Assembly: GCF_013366925.1 (NCBI RefSeq)
Contig: NZ_JAALDK010000001.1
Span: forward strand, 4,891,165-4,955,164
DNA length: 64,000 nt
From: Paraburkholderia youngii
GTDB taxonomy: Bacteria > Pseudomonadota > Gammaproteobacteria > Burkholderiales > Burkholderiaceae
Direction: 5' to 3'
The position numbers and the translations under genes were made by a program. The notes below the pieces were generated by a model that was given only the letters and a program-made list of their open reading frames with translations, was not told the origin of the DNA and searched no databases. Positions 63,582 through 64,000 of the stretch are shown piece by piece; within the stretch, counting starts at the first letter, position 1, and each line of letters begins with the position of its first letter.

Positions 63582-63946
63582 GATCCACCTTCCATCGATT
63601 CAATCCGTCGCGCACCGACGTACCGACACGGATGTGCGCGGGAAAAGAAACCCGCGGGGCCGGGGAGGCACGCCGCGGGTTCAAGGGGGATCAGCAGAAA
63701 ACAGAAAGGCCTGAGACCGCAGGGTTCACAGGCTTGACTCGCATCGCGACCACTACGCCCACACACATACATCGGGACATCGGAGCCGCTGGCGCGTACT
63801 CGGTCGTGCGTTTGCGCGTCGACCGGAACAGGTTGTTGACTGCACTCTAGGTGCGATTTTGCAGAGAGGCAAGCGTCGAAATCGCCGGCATTTCCGCACT
63901 GTCGTCCGTCAGGTTCCGGGGGTATCCGGCGAATTCCGGAAAAATT
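63582..63946. other. Leader region of the virB operon
   Basis: No credible gene. It contains the terminator-like hairpin at 63649-63681 and, right of it, about 265 bases with AT-rich patches near 63830-63880 that might hold regulatory sites. The space between hairpin and first virB-linked gene is only 67 bases. Confidence 0.4.
63649..63681 (-). terminator. Rho-independent terminator-like hairpin upstream of the virB operon
   Basis: AACCCGCGG and CCGCGGGTT form a 9-base perfect stem with a 15-base loop. Read on the minus strand the stem is followed by TTTCTTTTCC, a T-rich tail. It would end transcripts coming from the right, such as the partial gene at the window end, or act as an attenuator of the virB operon. 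Confidence 0.6.
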
Positions 63947-64000
63947 TTACGGCCGTTTCTTCTCCAGCAGACGGGCAAGCGCGTGCTCGGCTGCGGCGAG
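63947..64000 (-). CDS. C-terminal end of an unidentified gene (partial)
   Basis: The minus strand enters from the right edge in an open frame and stops at a TAA. Only 17 residues are visible (LAAAEHALARLLEKKRP): an Ala/Leu-rich helix with a basic end, the sort seen in small conjugation or DNA-binding proteins. Nothing more can be said. Confidence 0.4.
   Translation of the reverse strand, partial: LAAAEHALARLLEKKRP

Overview
The window is high-GC, densely coded DNA of a Burkholderiaceae type (Paraburkholderia, Caballeronia or Burkholderia). The evidence is a DUF4148 protein, a YtcA/AaeA/AaeB-like efflux operon, a Tsr-like chemotaxis receptor, a polyhydroxyalkanoate cluster with a phasin, and many LysR, AraC, MarR, MocR and PucR regulators. 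There are no rRNA or tRNA genes, no CRISPR array and no replication or partition genes, so I cannot say whether this is a chromosome, a megaplasmid or an integrated element.

Left part (1-28.2 kb), mostly intact metabolic and regulatory genes. It starts with the tail of a membrane protein, then a LysR regulator facing away from a Tat-exported beta-propeller protein that is paired with a fatty-acid/sterol hydroxylase. Next come a chemotaxis receptor, a rubredoxin, a beta-hydroxyacid-dehydrogenase-like enzyme and an orphan moaA. A minus-strand polyhydroxyalkanoate operon follows: acyl-CoA ligase, MaoC hydratase, PhaC synthase, phasin, PhaZ depolymerase and a DUF445 protein. These could take fatty acids through (R)-3-hydroxyacyl-CoA into medium-chain polymer and back. 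OmpW, AraC and a five-gene MarR-regulated efflux operon (ytcA, HlyD adaptor, FUSC pump, outer-membrane factor, marR) come next, then PucR-type and MocR-type regulators.

Middle (28.2-46 kb). A tripartite RND efflux operon converges on a heavy-metal-type two-component system, followed by a ClC channel, a non-canonical Nramp-family transporter and two small unknown proteins. Between them is a graveyard of gene fragments: a molybdate-type ABC transporter, a chemotaxis receptor, IS481, IS110 and IS3 transposases, a group II intron maturase and a DNA adenine methylase. Further left are remnants of an ftsI paralogue, a MalT-like LuxR regulator and a second, broken copy of the 3' end of moaA.

Right part (46-64 kb). 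A single minus-strand conjugation module is transcribed right to left: an exported protein, virB1, virB2, virB3, virB4, virB6, virB5, virB7, virB8, virB9, virB10, virB11, a virD4 coupling protein split into two overlapping frames, a PriCT-2/Toprim primase-like protein, an LPD7 protein, a MobC-like accessory protein and a relaxase. Gene ends overlap repeatedly by ATGA, as in one transcription unit. A terminator-like hairpin sits just upstream of it. The fragment-rich zone next to the relaxase looks like the edge of a mobile element.
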